This document shows positions 46,546 through 58,151 of a DNA stretch of 64,000 nt, piece after piece (the stretch's first letter is position 1; every line of letters starts with the position of its first letter). The DNA is from Rhypophila decipiens (taxonomy: Eukaryota > Ascomycota > Sordariomycetes > Sordariales > Naviculisporaceae), in assembly GCA_033297075.1 (NCBI GenBank), contig MU858055.1, positions 372,001-436,000 of the forward strand, in the 5' to 3' direction. The notes below the pieces were generated by a model. It had not been told where the DNA came from, ran no database searches, and worked only from the letters and a program-made list of their open reading frames with translations. Position numbers and translations under genes: made by a program.

Positions 46546-49500
46546 TTATTTGCTATAATACCGCAGAGCCGACGCCGCCGGGGCAACCTTGGTATTCCCC
46601 AGCCGCTGGTCCATGCTCCGCCTCCACCGGTTCCCACCACCGCCCATGGCCTCGGAGACGGGCATCATCAATGTCGACGGGGTGTGATACTGGACTTTGA
46701 TCTTGTTGGAATTGTTATTATTATTATTATTATTATTGCTGGGCTTGATTTTGTTTTTGTTATAGGCGTATTTGTAGTTGGAGTTGTACTTGTAGCTGTG
46801 CTTGTACTGGTCGGGAATGGTCATGTTCCCGTCGTATATGTAGCTTATGTCGTCGTAAAAGTTGGTGAAGTCTGCAGCGCTGGCCATGGACGACAGGGGA
46901 GGAGTAGTGGGAGCAGGAGCGGGAGTAGTGGTAGTGGTAGTGACGGTCGCGGTGGAGGCAGTCGACGTAGTCATGGCTCTGCTGGCCAATGTGGCCGTGG
47001 CGGCTACCTTTTTCTTGGTCTTCTTCGCCTTTGTGGTAGCCGTGGTAGCGGACGTGGACGTAGAGCTAAAAGCCCTATCCAAACCAGATGTGGGTGAAAG
47101 TGAAGACAGGTTCGTGGGAAGGGCAGCAGGCTTCCTGCCTTCTTTGAGAATTTCCCTCAGCTCGGCGTCGTCGTTGGTGATTTGTGCACGGATAAATCTC
47201 ATCTCGGCCTTCTCATCGCCATGGCCCTCTGCCTCCCCAAGAGCTTCCATTATCGGCTTTCGTGGGGTATACTGGATACCCTCCAGTCTGGGAGCATACT
47301 GAGGATTCGGAACAATGCTCGGGTCCAGACGAGCCTCGTCACCCTTTTCCAACAGTGCCGTGATGTCGATGCTTTCGCCGTGTGGGATCGGGGTGGGATT
47401 GCTCGGCGTGATGCAGTCCATGTCAACCTCCTTGCGGAGCACCTTGTCGATGTCAATCGCCGAGAAGAAAGCGCAGCTTTGGGGCAGATCGTGGATGCCC
47501 ACTTGCTGTGCAAACATGACGCGGGTCCAAACGTTAGCCACCTGGAGCGCCATGGCAGCGCGATATTTGTCCTGGTCTTTGACGAGGTAGCGGATTTCGT
47601 CGTGCACCGTAATGGAAAGCCGGGCTGCGATATTGAACCGTCTGATGAGGTAATCCATGGCCACGATCAGGAGGTGGAGATAGTCCACGCCGCTGGACTG
47701 GATGGCCCAGTTGATGCGCGAGGTCAAGTAGCCGCCTTTGGAGATGAAGCGACCCATCAACGCCTCCGTGATGCCAGCTCCAAGCACTGGCGTTCTTGGC
47801 CTCTCTTGCTCGGCGAACTCTTCAAGCTTGTTAAAGACGAAAGATTCTGTCCCTCCGCGCCAGAATGGTCGTTTGTACAGCGTTTTCCTGTTGGTCTTGG
47901 CGCCCTTTGTAGTCGCATATAACTTGCTGGCGATGACCAAGGTCTCTTTCTCGCTCAGGCTTGGGTTGAACTGTCTTAGCAGTTGAGCGGCGAACTTCAA
48001 GCCTGCGCCATAAATTCGACCATAATTAAATACCTTGGCATCGTTCCGGGTGATGCCCAGGATGGATGCCGTCCGGCTGTGCAGGTCAGTGCCGGCGGCT
48101 TTGGTGCCCTCCAAGGTCATAAACCCAATGGCATTTCCACCATGGAGTCTGAATGTCGCATCACCGACAACTGAGGCAATCCAGAGCTCCTCTGAATCGA
48201 CATCAGCACCAACAAAGACATGGCCAGGCGGGGCGCGGACCATAGCTTTCAGCTCAGAACCAACACGATTCTTTTTCGCATTGGAGGCGGTCAGCCACGT
48301 GTTCTCGACTGCGCGGCGTGTGATTGTGCCCATGGGGATGATCTGAGGCAGAACGAAACCGCCGACGGCTGCATCGCCAGTCTTCTCTTCAAGATGAGAC
48401 GGCTCGCCAGGTTTTGTAAAGGCAGAAGGGGGCACGTCGTTCTCGTAGACGACCATCTGCGACATGATCCTGTCTCTTGCACTAATCCAATACGAACAAG
48501 AGGCGTTCATCTCAAGGGCCTCCTTGGCATAGGGGTATTCCGATGTCAAGGTCCCCTTTTCGAAATATGGAAGGTACGACTTTGCCATGGGACTCGTGCA
48601 CCGGGCAGTGGGACCGTCTTTGTGAGGAAGTTTAAAGTAGACATGGCTGGCGTCGTTGCTCAGCGTCACATCACTCTCGGAATCACTAAAATCACAGGGT
48701 TCGAGTGCCCTTGCCGTGAACTTGGCCGTCTCTTCTCGAGGGACTCGATAAGTCCAGCCATACTTGTCACTCCAGAAGAGCGGATAACCCTCCCAAGACA
48801 AGCGGAGGAGCAAGGGCGCTATCCTTGTGCGCACAGAAACATTGATGGGTCCAGTCGTTTTCGGGAACAAGGCCTTGTACCACATGGGCATACCGGGCAT
48901 CTTCTGCCTTGCTGCCGGCCGGGGTGGATCATTCTTTTTCTTTCCCTTGGCCATCCGGATTTCTTGGCCGGACCAGTCTAGCTGCTGCATCCAGGGGTCA
49001 TTGCTATATTTTTTTGGGTCGTCTTTGACCTCCAAGGCCTTGTTGGTCAACGAGACCAAGCGTTCCTGGACCGCGTCGGAGAGGCGGTGATACGTTGCCT
49101 CTGAGTTGGCAATATATGCGTCCCATGACTTGTTGACGGGCAGAATGACAGACGAGAGATGCCTGAGCGCCGCGAAACTCACAGGATGGGGGCAGACCTC
49201 CAAAAAGTTGGGGAAAACGATCTGGTAGACCCGATGCGTTATAGCGACGTCAGCTGCGCAGTAGGTGAGAAGCTCCTGGAGCTGGTCGCAGACCCCTTGG
49301 CGGTCCAGCTCTCCAAAGGAATTGCGAATCTCCTTGTCCATGTCAACGTCGAGATGAAACTTGGCCACGTCCCGCAGCGAGTTGATGGAGCTCCTATCGA
49401 CCCAGAGCTCCTCCTCTTCGTCCCGAAATGATTCATTGCTGAGGAGCTCAGTCAGCTCGAAGTTACTCGTCTCCCTAGCAATCTGGTCCCGCAGCTCTCT

Positions 49501-50433
49501 GTGTTTTTTGTGCTTCATCCAGGTTGGACGCTGTCGCGAACACATTCCGTTGACCGCCACATGCAGCGACATGGTATCCAGAAACGAGTTCCTCGTCTGG
49601 TCCAGGTCGTACTCTTCCAATATACGGGCGCGGTCATAGCCGACATTGTGTCCTACCACCACCCGATCAACGGTCGCATCTCCCAAGGGGATCAGCTGCC
49701 TGTCATTTTCCGTCTCCCCCAAGAGCCATGGTGAGATCCAGACATACCAGGCGTCGGGGCTGGCGGCGCAAGCCATGACGGCAAAGGGACTTATTTTCCA
49801 CATGACCTCGGTGTCAAAGGTCAGCATATTACCTTGCGGGGCAGAGACAGCTTCCGTGCGCCCATCTGGGTAATATTTGGTCCAGCCGCTCCTCCGGACC
49901 CATTCTGTCGGTTTCTCAGGCAGGTCGGATTGCGCAAACTGCTTAGCGTACGTGAGGAAGGGCTCGGCAGCGTCGACGCCTAGTTTGTGGAAGTGTTCGT
50001 CCAAGGTCTGGCCTACCAGGGGTGGTAGGTCGAAGGCAACAGGCGAGGACTTGTCGGTATTCTTGTTCAGCAAATCATGCTGGGCGAGATGTCGTTTTGC
50101 GAGATTAATGAGTTCTTCGCTGGGCGGGCACGTGTTGCCGAGCGGGAACAGCTGCTTGTACAGATGTGAGCTGAGCTGTTGAACACCGATCTCGTTAAAG
50201 CGAGGGGACGATGCGATGGCAAGACTGCCATGAGAGGAACCGGTATCCTCGGTCGCAGGAGAGGCCTGAACTGCGACAGTTGATTCCCACCTCAGCCGTG
50301 CCAGCCCCTGAAATGGTAAACGGGCGCCGCCATTTCGTCGCGAAAAGGCAAACGATGGCAGTCTCCAGAGCGCGGCGCTCGGGGTTGTCGCTGCCGGACC
50401 ATCTCTTGCGAGGAGGCGCACAGAGCCCAGCAT
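46546..50433 (-). CDS. mip1: Mitochondrial DNA polymerase gamma (Mip1)
   Basis: One uninterrupted exon, 1,295 residues. A basic, Ala/Leu/Arg-rich presequence (about 55 residues) targets mitochondria. The proofreading exonuclease has its three motifs: TFDTEV (exo I), VGHNVGYDRARI (exo II) and YCAADVAITHRVY (exo III). The family-A polymerase domain holds motif A (DVDSEELW), motif B (RNDAKVFNYGRIYGAG) and motif C (TVHDEIR). It replicates and repairs mitochondrial DNA. The last 150 residues are a fungal tail with Thr/Ala-rich and Tyr/Lys/Asn-rich segments, including nine Asn in a row from an AAT repeat at 46711-46738. The tail is the least conserved part; it is divergent from the Slx8-like gene. 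Confidence 0.96.
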   Translation of the reverse strand: MLGSVRLLARDGPAATTPSAALWRLPSFAFSRRNGGARLPFQGLARLRWESTVAVQASPATEDTGSSHGSLAIASSPRFNEIGVQQLSSHLYKQLFPLGNTCPPSEELINLAKRHLAQHDLLNKNTDKSSPVAFDLPPLVGQTLDEHFHKLGVDAAEPFLTYAKQFAQSDLPEKPTEWVRRSGWTKYYPDGRTEAVSAPQGNMLTFDTEVMWKISPFAVMACAASPDAWYVWISPWLLGETENDRQLIPLGDATVDRVVVGHNVGYDRARILEEYDLDQTRNSFLDTMSLHVAVNGMCSRQRPTWMKHKKHRELRDQIARETSNFELTELLSNESFRDEEEELWVDRSSINSLRDVAKFHLDVDMDKEIRNSFGELDRQGVCDQLQELLTYCAADVAITHRVYQIVFPNFLEVCPHPVSFAALRHLSSVILPVNKSWDAYIANSEATYHRLSDAVQERLVSLTNKALEVKDDPKKYSNDPWMQQLDWSGQEIRMAKGKKKNDPPRPAARQKMPGMPMWYKALFPKTTGPINVSVRTRIAPLLLRLSWEGYPLFWSDKYGWTYRVPREETAKFTARALEPCDFSDSESDVTLSNDASHVYFKLPHKDGPTARCTSPMAKSYLPYFEKGTLTSEYPYAKEALEMNASCSYWISARDRIMSQMVVYENDVPPSAFTKPGEPSHLEEKTGDAAVGGFVLPQIIPMGTITRRAVENTWLTASNAKKNRVGSELKAMVRAPPGHVFVGADVDSEELWIASVVGDATFRLHGGNAIGFMTLEGTKAAGTDLHSRTASILGITRNDAKVFNYGRIYGAGLKFAAQLLRQFNPSLSEKETLVIASKLYATTKGAKTNRKTLYKRPFWRGGTESFVFNKLEEFAEQERPRTPVLGAGITEALMGRFISKGGYLTSRINWAIQSSGVDYLHLLIVAMDYLIRRFNIAARLSITVHDEIRYLVKDQDKYRAAMALQVANVWTRVMFAQQVGIHDLPQSCAFFSAIDIDKVLRKEVDMDCITPSNPTPIPHGESIDITALLEKGDEARLDPSIVPNPQYAPRLEGIQYTPRKPIMEALGEAEGHGDEKAEMRFIRAQITNDDAELREILKEGRKPAALPTNLSSLSPTSGLDRAFSSTSTSATTATTKAKKTKKKVAATATLASRAMTTSTASTATVTTTTTTPAPAPTTPPLSSMASAADFTNFYDDISYIYDGNMTIPDQYKHSYKYNSNYKYAYNKNKIKPSNNNNNNNNNSNKIKVQYHTPSTLMMPVSEAMGGGGNRWRRSMDQRLGNTKVAPAASALRYYSK
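46711..46738 (-). repeat. AAT trinucleotide repeat coding for poly-Asn
   Basis: A run of AAT (with one AAC) on the coding strand makes nine consecutive Asn in the disordered tail of polymerase gamma. Confidence 0.85.
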
Positions 50434-51618
50434 TCTACCGAGTGCAAGAAATGGGTGTACAGTTCATGGTAAAAGCCAAACTGGACTTAGGATCTACCCG
50501 GCGTCCAGGTTGGTGGTTGGCGACTGGATGGTGACGTGGGTGCCATGAAAAATTGTGCGACGTTCTAGAGCACGAAAATAAATAATTCCAGAAGCTGTGG
50601 AGTTTTGCGAACAACCGCGACCCTCCACGCGTGCGCTATACGGCACTGCAGTCGTTGCACTGCGGAAAGTCATCCTGGTCAGCATGACGCTAATTTAGCT
50701 GAATCCGGTGCTCACCACCCAGCCTTACACGTGTACAGGGGTTCGGAAATGGATAGGGGTTCCGCCCACGCTTGGCTGTACGGAAAGGGGCCGCAGGGCT
50801 GTACCTACGTATCAGTCGAACACCGGTCTGTACGGATTATTACCCGTATCGTTAGTACTCCAGTCCCCCCTCCACGTACTGCACAAATGTGACTTGTCCG
50901 CCTTGTATTCAAGGATTCTAGAACGGATGTGTGTTCTTGGTTAATAATTAGCTGTATGGTGATTCTGCATGATCAATTCTAATGGAAAAGAAAATCAATA
51001 CGGAGTATAATCTACTACATCTGCTTCAAGTTGTCTGGGCATTGGGTAAGTAGGCTAAGTGCAGAGCTGCTCTGTGAATACTCCCAGAGCTCGAGGAAGG
51101 CGCCCCGGGCACACTCATCAAATTGATTCAACTTCGGCTCGGAACACCATTCAAATCAAACCGAGCGGGACCTGATGCTGTGGTTTTCGCTCCTCCGACC
51201 GCCCTGCTTACCTATTTTCTATCAAAGCCCTACGAAGGCATCTTGTACAGAAAGATTGGTGTTGTACATACGCCGTGCCGAGCCATCCCACCGGGCCATC
51301 CCACCGACCCATATACTTTCAGGATCCCAGCTTCGACAACATGGGGATGTCGTGATGACCGCTGTCACGATACCACTGCCACGACCCTTTGGTCTAACCT
51401 TCCATAGGAGCTGAAGGCTTGGAGGCTCAATTGCGGAACTGACGGAAGCGGTGTCACGAGTTCAATAAGCAACCTCCGTGGCAATTTTCACCTGTTTTTG
51501 TGTCACGATTTCGGTCGGACCTGTGCTCTTTTGGTATTCGGAATCAATCTGGGTTCAAGTCCTGCTCGTTCTTCGGCGACTCGCTCTTTGATGCTTTCCA
51601 GCAATCGCATATCAAGCG
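50434..51618. promoter_or_regulatory. Divergent promoter of mip1 and the slx8-like gene
   Basis: 1.2 kb between two start codons that face apart. No gene frame is convincing. Confidence 0.45.
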
Positions 51619-53186
51619 ATGGATGAGAACTTTTTTGACGATCTTTTTGATGGTAACTACCCAGTTTCCCGTTTTCCCCCTTCGTCCCTTGTTTCCTTTC
51701 GCGCTATCACCCCGCAACAGTTTAAACATCCTTACCATCCTTTGACGGGCTTAACTTTACCATAATCACAAAATTTCCGAATGCGGATCTTTTGGTCTCA
51801 AGCCACAGCTCTGACGCTCGGATTATTCTAGACGCTCCTTTTGAGCTTTCTGACTTTGCGGATTCACTCTTTCGAACTCCTTCTGCAACATCACAACCCG
51901 AAATCATCAACAGACACGGCCCTTTTCACACGTCACGGTCGGGATTATTACCAACGCTAACCCCGCGATTATCAACAACTGGTCCATTCGCCACAGCGCC
52001 AGTGACGGCGAGGCCGCGATTTCCTGCCAACCTCTCATCGACACCTCAACAACGTCCGAACTTGAGCTCGGGTTTATTTCCCTCGACACGAGCAGAGCTT
52101 CCAGCGGCCCGCACTTCGAACTACAACACTACCTCCCGAAATCCTACCACTGCTGCCGCACCAGATAGCGATGATTATTACTTGAATCAACTTGCCACCC
52201 AGAGATTCTCAAGTCCTTCACTGCCCTCGCGAAGTCCGCGCCCTTCTGGCAGAAATCAAGAGGCCACAAATAACCTCAACCAGCGTTCTCTGCGAAATCC
52301 TGCAGCGTCATCTCTTTCCGGAGCAGACCTTCTGAGGCGGGCCGACCAGTTGGTTGCTGGGCCATCATTCAACCCTACACAAGCCGATCCTCGCCTCGAC
52401 CTGCAACGCCCTAGCTTCCCTACCTCCGAATCGTCCGATACAAATATGCCAGCAGGGGCACCGAGAAAGAGGAGGGAAACCTCGGACCCTGACTCTGACT
52501 TGCTTGAACAACCGACACCAGCTGGGCCATCACGTCCCTGTCCCCGGCAACGCAATTCTCGAGTTTCTTCGCAACACCAGCAACAGCAACGGCAGCAGCG
52601 GTCTAGGCCGGTGGAGATTCTGGACAGCGATGATCCATTCGGCTCACCGCCACCTCCGAGGCACAGAATTCAACGTGAATCTCCGGCTGAAGAAAAATAC
52701 TCGCCAGCCAATAAGCGGAAGCGTGATGAATTTGAATCCATCTTTGGATCAGACGACGAGGAAATTCCGATTGTCGATCTTGTCAACCCTGAGAAGGTTT
52801 CGGAGGCGATATCTCAACAGAAGCAGAAACCAAAGAATGAGGTCAAACTAGGCACGTTCCAGTGCGTTATTTGTATGGATGACTGCACAGACTTGACAGT
52901 CACACATTGCGGTAAGTCATGTCGCCTCTCTTAGATCACGACTCGAAAGGGCAGAAAGCCAACTCTGATATGTTTATCCTCAGGCCATCTCTTTTGCTCC
53001 GAATGTCTTCACTCTTCGCTCCACATCGACGTCAGCAAGAAGGTGTGTCCGATATGTCGACAGGCGGTTGAAACGAAGCCTGCCGGTGGGAAATTCACCC
53101 AGAAACAAAAAGGGTTTTACCACCTGGAGTTGAAGTTGATGACGAAAAAGACGCTTGGTAGGCGGCCTGCTTCCCAGCAGCAATAG
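51619..53186 (+). CDS. slx8: Slx8-like RING ubiquitin ligase
   Basis: The last two exons are secure: one ends at 52911 (TGC-G, donor GTAAGT) and the next is 52984-53186. They code for a disordered Ser/Pro-rich region (with NLS-like KRKRDEF and a VEILDSDD SUMO-interaction-like motif), then a C-terminal RING: CVICMDDC, CGHLFCSECLH, CPICRQ. That layout suits Slx8, the SUMO-targeted ubiquitin ligase of genome stability. The start is not secure. The best model is exon 51619-51719 (MDENFFDDLFDG), donor GTTTAA at 51720, acceptor near 51808, giving 468 residues. A GTAACT donor at 51653 leads into a stop. Confidence 0.7.
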
Positions 53187-54293
53187 CACCGCCGGCTTTC
53201 TGAGCTTTTGATTCCAACGCGATATGGGCCGCAAATAAACGAGCTGCCTGCCCATCACGACCGCCGCCAGAGACTTCCAAACTTGCGATTTGCAAAACAA
53301 TTATGCATGTTCTGGTTGCTTGGCCATTCTAGCATTGCAACACTCAGCGAGGGCTAAGTATATACTCTTGGTCTTGCTACCTCGACAGCGTGGCCCCAAC
53401 TAGCTAGGCCACTTTGCTGGCTACGAGAGGAATAGAGCCATTTCAAGGGGCAACCTACGACGCAAACGTTTGCTACGATTGCAACCTTTGCCTCCGATTC
53501 AACGAAACAACGATCGAGAGCTTGAAATTGGGAGGATAAAGGAGGACATGATTGCAACTTTATGCACGATGCGTTCAGCAGATAGACGGGTCGAAAACGT
53601 GTTGGCGCTGCTTGCTTTTATAGACTGAGCGGAAGAGCAATAAATGCCTATTATATATCAGTGGGTCAATGTCAAAGAAAGACGAATAATGGAAGGACAT
53701 GGCAGCGGTCAAAACTCTCTCCAACACGGCGTTCTATTGCATATCATTTTCTACTCCTTTTGCTTTCGGTGTTTCTTCAATGGACGATAGATACCCTTTT
53801 TCTCTCTCATCATCTTTATATAGCATTCCATTTCCCTGACAGGCCGGGCATTGTCAGGGAGGTGAGACCTTGCTCAAACAAACACATAGCTCACCTAGTT
53901 ATCGGACTAATACAAGTATTTTGTGGTCACCGCTGAACATCATCAGATGTCGTGGAAGTGGGCAAGGACAGGACCCATCATCGCATTCTCTCAGTCTCGG
54001 TCTACCGATCCGAGTGTCCGTTCGTGCTGCTCCTTTTTTTCGCTATCCCGTGAAAGATATGTCAGACCCACAACAAAAGTTGCTATGATGATCATGTTGA
54101 CGAATAGGTAAAGTTTGGATTCTAATGACATCCATAACCAAGCTGACCAATTTATCTTTTAAGAGTCGAAAAGTAGGTGGTCTGGATGGATTCTTGTACA
54201 TCTCCGGCGATCAAGGTACGTCCTCGTATCGATGCTTGGAGTAGGTCTTGAGCTGTGGAGCTTGAAACCGTGTTATAAGATTAAAAGCCACAC
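53187..54293. other. Convergent 3' region
   Basis: Between the ends of the Slx8-like gene and mmm1. No gene seen. Confidence 0.45.
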
Positions 54294-55656
54294 TCAGGTA
54301 GGCATGTCAATATTCATACCGGGCATCGACCCAGGCATGGACCCGGATACCGAAAACGCATCTTCTGGTATTGGCCGGCGGCGGTATCTCAGAGAGTCTT
54401 GGGCTCTCTCGGCCCGAGCATCAGCCTCGGCCTCGACTTCTTTCCGCGCTTCTGCCCGCAAGTCTCTGGCAATGTCGACGCCCTTGCCCTTGCTGATCGA
54501 CTGCTCAATGATCTCATCGCCACCGCGGGTGTTCTTCTTACGCGGCCACATACTAGGTAGCGCGATCTCCTGAAACCTGGGCTCGACGCAACGCTCGTCA
54601 AACCACTGATGAAGCCTCGACTCGACGAGCTGGGCGATCTTGGGCACATCTTGAAGCCGCGATCGGCTTCCCAGAAGACTGCGGATGGAAAAGTCCAGTC
54701 GGTAGTCGTCAAGGAAGGTGAAAGTCATCCTCGTAGGTATCTTCTCGGCCGAGTGGCTCGGGATGAAAGAGATGGACAAAGTCCCGCTAAACCTGACCAC
54801 TGATACGGCCAATGCTACTGGCAGGACGGCACTCAGTTTCTTGGGGTAGTTGAGCAGTAACTTAGTCTCGACTGCGAGAGTGATCATGTCACTCAGATCC
54901 ACATCCATCCTGGCTTGTAGACGGGCGCCCTCCCGCGTCGCCTTGCTTGCGTCGAATGCCTGGCCGGGGCCAAAGGCAAGCCCATCCTCGTCCACGGGGA
55001 TTATTCGGCAATTGCTGAAGATGGGGAAGTCCTCGCCCAGACTTAGCTCGGTCACTCGGATCTCGTCGATAAAATCGGGTCGGGAGGTGCCGTTCAGGAC
55101 CTTGGTGAGAGAAGTGAGAATGGCATCGTCATGCTGCGCATCGCTCCGGAACTGGGCTATTGTCTGGGCGACCAGCACGTTGAACCAGTCCAGACTCTCG
55201 GGCTGGTGACTGTCCACCTTGTAGTATGTTTTGCTCAAAATCGATCCGATGGTCAGAGTCGGCTGGCTCGGCCGGAGTATGCTCGATTTCTTCTTGTTCA
55301 AGGCTGGCGCCTGGCGCGTGCCGCCTGTTGTGGTGTTCTCTGCGTTGGACGATCGTAGGCTCAGAAGCGACTTCTTGTGTGCCAATGTGCGAGATCTCCG
55401 TTCGGTAGCCCTCAGGGCCGCTCTCACCTCGGGTGATGCTGGGTCACCGAATATGAAGAACTTTATGAAGACTGCTAGTACGAGCACGACCGAGAGCTGG
55501 CCAAGAATGAGCCCCGATGTGAATGAGAGACTAAAGCCGAGTTGATGACCGGGGTTAGTCGTACAATCTCGCATCTCGAAGCTGTAAGCCGCCGCGAAAG
55601 GGGAGATGGTGGACTCACGTTGGCTCAGGCCTCGCTGGACAGACATCTTGAGCCAT
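54294..55656 (-). CDS. mmm1: ERMES subunit Mmm1
   Basis: Two exons on the minus strand, 55656-55619 and 55530-54294, give 424 residues. Exon 1 ([13 protein letters not shown]) joins in phase to [21 protein letters not shown], the single ER membrane segment (about residues 15-45). After a linker with [14 protein letters not shown] comes the SMP lipid-transfer domain from about residue 145 ([22 protein letters not shown]) to about 355. The disordered tail includes a nuclear-like KKNTRGG. Mmm1 tethers ER to mitochondria together with Mdm10, Mdm12 and Mdm34 and helps lipid transport and mtDNA stability. The longest frame alone starts with an unspliced frame and gives a false N-terminus. Confidence 0.93.
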
Positions 55657-56315
55657 GGTTCAAATTATTTACGAGTTTTGTTCCATGGGGTCCAATTCGT
55701 GGTCGAAAAGTTGTGACAGCAGATATGATGTACCTAGCCTGTTACGGGAACAGCACAAAGCGCCCTGAACAAGGCGGCATAGCACAAGGTTCTCCACGAA
55801 AACGCTTATCGTTGAGCTTATCAGTGATTGCGTCGGTTGGTGACGCACGGACCGACCATACACCCCGGGAACCCCTTGCAGGCCCTCCACAGCGGCAGCT
55901 TCACAGTGTCATCCCAGAACCCAGCAAGCGAGACAGCTTGCACAGCAGGACAGCAGCTCCAGCGCCCCGTCAGCCGCATTGGGGCAACCTCGTCGTCACC
56001 CACATCGCCAGTATCACCAACATCCATCATCGATCTCTCCCATTATACTAAAACGCTCTCCTTCTCAACCCTCCTTTTACAAAAGGGTTCCAGATTTTGA
56101 CGTATACTAGTCATTGCATGTCTGAATCCGGGTTTCTTTCAACCTCTCAGTGCCAGTGGAAACAACCGTTTCGAACAGGTCATGCTAAAACAACTGAAGA
56201 AGCCCTTATTCTCCGGATGATGAATGCCTAGGTCGCGACTTTCATTTCTTGACAGCCCGTCGTATTTTCCTCATAACCGCAGCGGACAATCACCAGAGAA
56301 GCACAAACAGGAAAA
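55657..56315. promoter_or_regulatory. Divergent promoter of mmm1 and vps45
   Basis: 659 bases between start codons that face apart. No gene seen. Confidence 0.5.
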
Positions 56316-58151
56316 ATGGATATTGTTCAGACGGCTTCCAACTATGTGTCCAAGATGGTCACGGTGGGCGAGGGCTCATCAGGAGCTCCCTCGGCCAAAA
56401 TGAAGATACTCCTGCTGGACCGGGAAACAGTGCCCTTTGTCTCAACTGCTGTTACCCAGTCAGCCCTACTCAACCATGAGGTCTATCTGACAGATCGTCT
56501 GGACAATTTAAATCGAGAAAAAATGCGACATCTTCGCTGCCTTTGCTTCCTAAGGCCACACCCAAACACAATAAGCCTGCTTATTGACGAGCTCCGGGAT
56601 CCCAAATATGGCGAGTATCACTTGTTCTTCAGCAACATCATCAAGAAATCAACACTCGAAAGGTTAGCCGAGGCCGATGACCATGAGGTGGTTACAGTTG
56701 TCCAGGAACACTTCTTGGACTATGTTGTCATAAATCCGGATCTGTTCTCGCTCAACATGTCTGCCCCGTCGCACAGGCTGTGGGCCGGCAACCCGGACAC
56801 ATGGAACGCCGACTCACTCCAAAGAGCCTCGGAAGGTATCATTGCTGTCCTTCTCTCCCTCAAGAAAAAACCTCTCATCCGGTACCAAAGGAACAGCCCC
56901 GTAGCCAAAAAGCTGGCTTCCGAGGTTCGGTACTGCATCACCCAGGAGGACCAGCTCTTCGACTTCCGCAAGGTCGACACGCCCCCCATCCTTCTTATAT
57001 TAGACAGGCGAGAGGATCCCATTACGCCTCTGCTGACACAGTGGACTTACCAAGCCATGGTTCACCACCATCTCGGCATACACAACGGCCGGGTAGATCT
57101 GGGGACTGGGCCAGATGTTCGGCCGGAATTGAAAGAGATCGTGCTGTCCCAAGATCAGGACCCATTCTTCAAGAAGAACATGTATCTAAACTTTGGTGAT
57201 TTGGGAGGCAACATCAAGGACTACGTCGAACAATATCAGTCCAAGACCAAAAATAACGCCAACCTCGAATCCATAGCAGATATGAAGCGATTCATCGAGG
57301 AATACCCCGAGTTCAGGAAACTGTCCGGGAACGTGAGCAAACACGTCGCTCTCGTATCCGAGCTTAGTAGGAGGCTAGACGCCGAGAACCTACTCGAGGT
57401 TAGCGAGCTTGAGCAGAGCATTGCATGCAACGACAACCACAATGCCGATCTAAAGGTGAATTACCAGTATCCCGAGCCTCATCAGCTGCAAGTATCGAGT
57501 ACTAACCGCCGTCTTTTTATCCAGAGCCTTCAGAGGCTGATCACGTCGCCCACTGTAACCCCTGACAACAAGGTTGCCCTGGTTGCTCTCTACGCCATTC
57601 GCTATGAGAAGAACCCGTCCAACGCTCTCCCCATGCTGATTGGACTCCTTAGCACAGCTGGCGGTGTCTCCACGCGGGCAGCCGACCGTGTATCAAAGCT
57701 ACTATCATATCACTCCTCCTTACAACAGTCAACGGCCGCGGGTGCTGGCGGCATAGCCGATCTTTTCGAGTCGACGGCAGGCATCTTCGGTGGGGCCGGG
57801 AATAGGTTCAAGGGGCTCAAAGGCGTCGAAAACGTCTATACCCAGCACTCGCCTCTCCTTGAGACTACCCTCCAGAACTTGATCAAGGGAAAGCTGAAGG
57901 AGGGTTCATATCCATTTATCGAGGGAGGGGGGACGACTAGAGACAAACCACAAGATATTGTGGTCTTCATTGTGGGCGGAGCCACTTACGAGGAGGCCAA
58001 GATGGTGGCAGGGATCAATGCAAGCTCGCCTGGAGTGAGGATTGTTCTGGGAGGAACGACGGTGCATAATGCCCGGACGTTTATGGACGAGGTCGACGAT
58101 TCTGTCAGTGGATGGAATGAAGTCGGAGGCATGAGCGGTCTCAGAAGATGA
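56316..58151 (+). CDS. vps45: Sec1/Munc18-family protein Vps45
   Basis: Two exons, 56316-57455 and 57525-58151, give 588 residues. The 69-base intron (GTGAAT, ACTAAC at 57510-57515, ATCCAG) is in frame, so an unspliced reading gives 611; splicing yields the expected NADLK-SLQRLI join. Family blocks are all present: MKILLLDRETVPFVS, HLRCLCFLRP, EYHLFFSNIIKKSTLERLA, PPILLILDRREDPITPLL, KFGDLGGNIKDYV-type segment, and the DIVVFIVGGATYEEA end. Vps45 binds the SNARE Tlg2 and helps Golgi/endosome to vacuole fusion. Length matches the yeast protein (577). Confidence 0.95.
   Translation: MDIVQTASNYVSKMVTVGEGSSGAPSAKMKILLLDRETVPFVSTAVTQSALLNHEVYLTDRLDNLNREKMRHLRCLCFLRPHPNTISLLIDELRDPKYGEYHLFFSNIIKKSTLERLAEADDHEVVTVVQEHFLDYVVINPDLFSLNMSAPSHRLWAGNPDTWNADSLQRASEGIIAVLLSLKKKPLIRYQRNSPVAKKLASEVRYCITQEDQLFDFRKVDTPPILLILDRREDPITPLLTQWTYQAMVHHHLGIHNGRVDLGTGPDVRPELKEIVLSQDQDPFFKKNMYLNFGDLGGNIKDYVEQYQSKTKNNANLESIADMKRFIEEYPEFRKLSGNVSKHVALVSELSRRLDAENLLEVSELEQSIACNDNHNADLKVNYQYPEPHQLQVSSTNRRLFIQSLQRLITSPTVTPDNKVALVALYAIRYEKNPSNALPMLIGLLSTAGGVSTRAADRVSKLLSYHSSLQQSTAAGAGGIADLFESTAGIFGGAGNRFKGLKGVENVYTQHSPLLETTLQNLIKGKLKEGSYPFIEGGGTTRDKPQDIVVFIVGGATYEEAKMVAGINASSPGVRIVLGGTTVHNARTFMDEVDDSVSGWNEVGGMSGLRR

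Noticed and set aside
46862..47302. Val/Ala-rich plus-strand frame
   Set aside because: Antisense shadow of the polymerase gamma tail.
51549..51565. tRNA B-box-like GGTTCAAGTCC
   Set aside because: No A box or acceptor stem at the correct distance.
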